Source: Acidovorax delafieldii 2AN (lineage in GTDB: Bacteria; Pseudomonadota; Gammaproteobacteria; Burkholderiales; Burkholderiaceae_C). Taken from it: DNA of 64,000 bases. A program made the translations under genes and the position numbers. The first letter of the stretch is position 1. Each line of letters begins with the position of its first letter. A model generated the notes under the pieces. That model was not told where the DNA came from. It made no database searches and saw only the letters and a list, made by a program, of their open reading frames with translations. This document shows, one piece after another, positions 59,483 through 64,000 of this stretch. The stretch lies in NCBI RefSeq assembly GCF_000175235.1, contig NZ_ACQT01000003.1, positions 19,457 through 83,456 on the forward strand. The letters run 5' to 3'.

Positions 59483-60085
59483 ATGTCCCGCGACCAGCAA
59501 CTATTGCCTGCGATAGCGCCAGCACCGGGCATGAATCACCATCTTTTCTTTGCCGTGCTGGCCAGTGCGCAGGGTGTGCAGCAAGCAGTACAGTTGCGCG
59601 AGACGGAAAAGGCGCTGCACAAACTGGAAGGCAGCATGGTGCGCGCCGAGCGGCTGCATGTCACCATCCTGTCGCTGGGATGGGATGCGGTGTTTTCAGA
59701 GACCAAATGTCAGCGTGCCTGTCTGGCAGCGGCGCAGGTAAATGTGCCTGCGTTTGAGTTGCAGCTGGATCGGTGCCTGAGTTTTCGTGGTCGGCGATCC
59801 AGACACCCACTGGTACTGTGCGGTAACGAGCCGGGCGTGGAAGGGATCAGGGCGTTGCACCGTTCGTTGTATCGGGCGCTGGACTCCGTATTCGCGGGCG
59901 GTGCAACGGTGGATCGTCCTCTCCCATCGATGACGCCGCATATGACCCTGCTCTACAGCGACGGGACGGTGGGAGAGCATGGCGTCTCGCCGGTGAGCTG
60001 GGTGGTGCGCGAATTCCAATTGCTCTACAACCTGCGCGGTTCGCCAGGTCCGTATCGCATCCTGGCGCAGTGGCCATTGCGATAG
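59483..60085 (+). CDS. 2'-5' RNA ligase-like 2H phosphoesterase
   Basis: A 200-residue protein with the two H-x-T/S motifs of the 2H family: LHVTILSLG and PHMTLLYS. The family cleaves or joins 2',5'- or cyclic phosphate bonds in RNA or related nucleotides. The ATG at 59483 is used; an ATG 16 codons later (59531) may also serve. No operon partner is visible. Related proteins act in tRNA repair or small cyclic nucleotide turnover. Confidence 0.75.
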   Translation: MSRDQQLLPAIAPAPGMNHHLFFAVLASAQGVQQAVQLRETEKALHKLEGSMVRAERLHVTILSLGWDAVFSETKCQRACLAAAQVNVPAFELQLDRCLSFRGRRSRHPLVLCGNEPGVEGIRALHRSLYRALDSVFAGGATVDRPLPSMTPHMTLLYSDGTVGEHGVSPVSWVVREFQLLYNLRGSPGPYRILAQWPLR

Positions 60086-60382
60086 TGGTAGGCAGCCGAA
60101 AGTTCGCGCAAATCAAGGGCTGGGTGCGCCCGGTCGTGTAATGCCAATCCCCTGGTGGCTACTGTTGGCCTTGTTTTGGAAGTGGTTATTGCGCCCTTGC
60201 GATCACTCCTTTCTCGCAGTAGCGCAAAGTTTTTGCAACGCGCACAACAATAAACTTCAATCTGCTGGAGAGACATCCTGCATACACTCGCGCCGCGATC
60301 ACTATTTAAGTCGTGGGTAGCTTGCTGCTCGGGGCTTTGATGGATTGCTGATCAACAACCAACACAATAGGGGACATAACAC

Positions 60383-62044
<1,662 letters not shown>

Positions 62045-62109
62045 GTCGCACACGCACCGATCCTTGTTGAGGAAGGTGCCCGTTCGCAGAATTTTCAGAG
62101 CCGACCGTC

Positions 62110-62150
62110 AAGCCGCCCATGGTTCCTTTGCAGAGCCATGGGCGGCTTTC
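62110..62150. terminator. Bidirectional hairpin terminator between lldP and putA
   Basis: AAGCCGCCCATGG (62110-62122) pairs with CCATGGGCGGCTT (62136-62148), followed by a short T-rich run. It lies between two convergent genes and probably serves both. Confidence 0.85.
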
Positions 62151-62191
62151 TCATGGAGTGATCACTTCTGCCTCCGTGCGCAATTCGCTCA

Positions 62192-64000
62192 TCACCCGAT
62201 AGTCATGAGGCTGGCGTTGCCGCCGGCCGCTGCGGTATTGATGCTGACCGCGCGTTCCGTTACCAACCTTTCCAGAGGAACCTCTGCGCTGCCTTCAGGC
62301 AGGGCAGTTACGCTGACGATGGCACCAGGGCGTTGCGCAATGGCCTGGCAAAGGGCTCGCAGGGCATCGCTCCCGCCGTGGTACAGGCAGGCCGCAATAG
62401 CCGGATCGGCCGACGCGAGCGGGTCGGTCTGAAGTTCGATCGACGCCTGCACTTCCTGGGGCAGGGTGGCGGCCGCGCTGGCAAGCGCCGCAGGCCAGAC
62501 TGCGGTGCCTCCGCAGGCCAGCACCGCCGCCAACTGGGTAAGGGCATCGCCCATCTGGGAGGCATGGCACAGCACTTTGGAGCGAGGGAGAAGGGTGTAG
62601 GTATTGCGCTCTCCCGTGGGGCCCGGGAGTAGGCGTGCTGTGCCGCTTTGCGCTTCGTCGCCAAAGCGGCGACAGGTGGCGGCGAGAGCTTCACGGCCAG
62701 CCGTTTGCGCCCAGCGCGCCAGAGCGCTCAGCCGTGTGTGCAAACGCTGCTGTTCTGTTCGGTCCGGGGGGCTGACGTTGTCGATGTGTTCAAACGCCTG
62801 TGCTACCGCGTTGCCTGGGCGCTGCGACAGCAGGCGCAGCAGGTACAGCGGCCCACCTGCCTTGGGCCCCGTGCCCGACAGGCCTTCGCCGCCAAAGGGC
62901 TGCACGCCCACCACGGCGCCCACCATGTTGCGGTTGACGTACACGTTGCCAGCATGGGCCCGGTTCACCACACGGGCAATGGTTTCGTCGATGCGGGTGT
63001 GCACACCTTGCGTCAGGCCGTAGCCGGTGGCGTTGATCTGGTCGAGCAGGCGATCCAGGTCGTCGCGCGCGTAGCGCACCAGGTGCAGCACGGGGCCGAA
63101 GACTTCGCGCTCCAGCTCACCGATGTGGTTCAGTTCGATCAATGTGGGAGGCACGAAGGTGCCTTGTATGCCGGCGGCCGACACATGGTTCGGGTGCTGG
63201 AACACCCGATGGCCCTTGGCCTTGAAGTTCTCGATGTGTCGGATGATGCCCGCTTGTGCTTCGGCATCGATGACGGGGCCCACGTCCACACGCAGCGCTC
63301 CGGGGTTGCCCATGCGCAGTTCGCCCATGGCGCCCTGCAGCATCTCCACCACGCGGTCGGCGGCTTCTTCCTGAACGCACAACACGCGCAGGGCGGAGCA
63401 GCGCTGGCCTGCGCTGTCAAAGGCGGACGACACCGCGTCGCCAACCACCTGCTCGACCAAGGCGGACGAGTCCACGATCATCGCGTTCTGCCCACCGGTT
63501 TCGGCAATCAGCGGGATGGGGCGGCCTGCAGTGTCCAAGCGCCCGGCCACGGTGCGCTGCAGGATGCGCGCCACTTCGGTGGAGCCGGTGAACATCACGC
63601 CCATCACCCGGGCGTCGCCAATCAAACGCGCGCCCACGGTCTCGCCCTGGCCGGGCAGCAACTGCACCGCCTCGCGGGGCACGCCGGCCTGCCACAGCAG
63701 GCGCACGGCCTCGGCGGCGATCAGCGGGGTTTGTTCGGCGGGCTTGGCCAGCACGGGGTTGCCTGCGACCAGGGCAGCCGCCACCTGGCCCATGAAGATG
63801 GCGAGCGGGAAGTTCCAGGGGCTGATACAAGCCACCGGGCCGAGGGGGAGGTGGGTGGGGTTGTCGAAGGTGCTTTGCACCTGGGCCGCGTAGTAGCGCA
63901 GAAAGTCCACGGCCTCGCGCACCTCGGCCACGGCGTTGCTGGCGCTCTTGCCCGCTTCGCGCATCAGCAGGCCCAGCAGGGGCTGCATGCGGTCCTCCAG
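62192..64000 (-). CDS. putA: PutA C-terminal half (P5C dehydrogenase), partial
   Basis: Frame open through the right edge, 602 codons in the window. Aldehyde dehydrogenase features are PVACISPWNFPLAIFMGQ, LIAETGGQNAMIVDSS with the Glu, and SAGQRCSALRVLCVQE with the catalytic Cys. A further block, NMVGAVVGVQPFGGEGLSGT, and a long C-terminal extension that is usual in multidomain PutA follow. It oxidises pyrroline-5-carboxylate/glutamate semialdehyde to glutamate. The N-terminal proline dehydrogenase part is outside the window. Confidence 0.95.
   Translation of the reverse strand: MEDRMQPLLGLLMREAGKSASNAVAEVREAVDFLRYYAAQVQSTFDNPTHLPLGPVACISPWNFPLAIFMGQVAAALVAGNPVLAKPAEQTPLIAAEAVRLLWQAGVPREAVQLLPGQGETVGARLIGDARVMGVMFTGSTEVARILQRTVAGRLDTAGRPIPLIAETGGQNAMIVDSSALVEQVVGDAVSSAFDSAGQRCSALRVLCVQEEAADRVVEMLQGAMGELRMGNPGALRVDVGPVIDAEAQAGIIRHIENFKAKGHRVFQHPNHVSAAGIQGTFVPPTLIELNHIGELEREVFGPVLHLVRYARDDLDRLLDQINATGYGLTQGVHTRIDETIARVVNRAHAGNVYVNRNMVGAVVGVQPFGGEGLSGTGPKAGGPLYLLRLLSQRPGNAVAQAFEHIDNVSPPDRTEQQRLHTRLSALARWAQTAGREALAATCRRFGDEAQSGTARLLPGPTGERNTYTLLPRSKVLCHASQMGDALTQLAAVLACGGTAVWPAALASAAATLPQEVQASIELQTDPLASADPAIAACLYHGGSDALRALCQAIAQRPGAIVSVTALPEGSAEVPLERLVTERAVSINTAAAGGNASLMTIG

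Overview
The window reads as a GC-rich betaproteobacterial chromosome, most likely Burkholderiales/Comamonadaceae. This rests on GC-rich codon use and on the chromosomal genes at the right end: an LldP/LctP L-lactate permease and the C-terminal half of a PutA-type proline utilisation protein. No rRNA, tRNA, CRISPR array or type IV secretion genes are visible, so conjugation genes of the mobile element, if any, lie to the left.

From 1 to about 34.7 kb the DNA is a plasmid- or ICE-like accessory region. It starts with an SbcD-like phosphoesterase and an SbcC-like ATPase, with an AbiE-type toxin-antitoxin pair lying on the opposite strand between them. Small ICE-type genes follow (6.3-10.9 kb, mostly minus strand, chained by ATGA overlaps), including two DUF5983 paralogues. 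Next come a RES/DUF2384 toxin-antitoxin pair, a Gabija-like OLD nuclease plus UvrD-like helicase with a HEPN protein beside them (12.8-17.8 kb), an exported endonuclease/phosphatase-fold protein, HU, and a PAPS-reductase-like protein. A complete PRTRC cassette occupies 23.0-29.4 kb: ParB-related protein, E, C, F, B, A and ThiF. H-NS and a tyrosine recombinase follow, then a ParM-like actin (PRTRC D-like) with a small partner, then two overlapping genes that together resemble a Cas4-type nuclease.

A P4-like integrase at 34.9-36.2 kb opens a dense defence island on the minus strand. It holds a four-gene operon (OLD nuclease, UvrD-like helicase, membrane-anchored coiled-coil protein, 1,095-residue DEAD/DEAH helicase), two Mrr-type endonucleases, and a type II CBASS locus (47.6-55.9 kb). 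The CBASS locus has a WYL regulator, three uncharacterised small proteins, a two-TM SAVED effector, a CD-NTase, Cap2 (E2-E1), Cap3 (JAMM), a DEDD exonuclease and a DUF4145 protein. It is bracketed by an intact Mrr gene on the left and a decayed copy of the 5' end of the same gene on the right, suggesting insertion by duplication or recombination.

From 56 to 59 kb there is toxin-antitoxin debris: an orphan DUF2384 antitoxin, an AbiE-like antitoxin whose toxin is destroyed, and an intact antitoxin/PIN-domain pair. A 2H phosphoesterase then leads into the permease and putA.

Three signals stand out. First, the PRTRC cassette has the parts of a ubiquitin-like conjugation pathway (Ub-like C, E2-like B, JAMM A, E1-like ThiF) and sits in the same window as a second E1/E2/JAMM set in CBASS. 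Second, the extended CBASS operon and the OLD-UvrD-helicase operon both carry uncharacterised extra genes. Third, a 22-bp sequence is repeated exactly three times in leader regions of minus-strand mobile-element genes.
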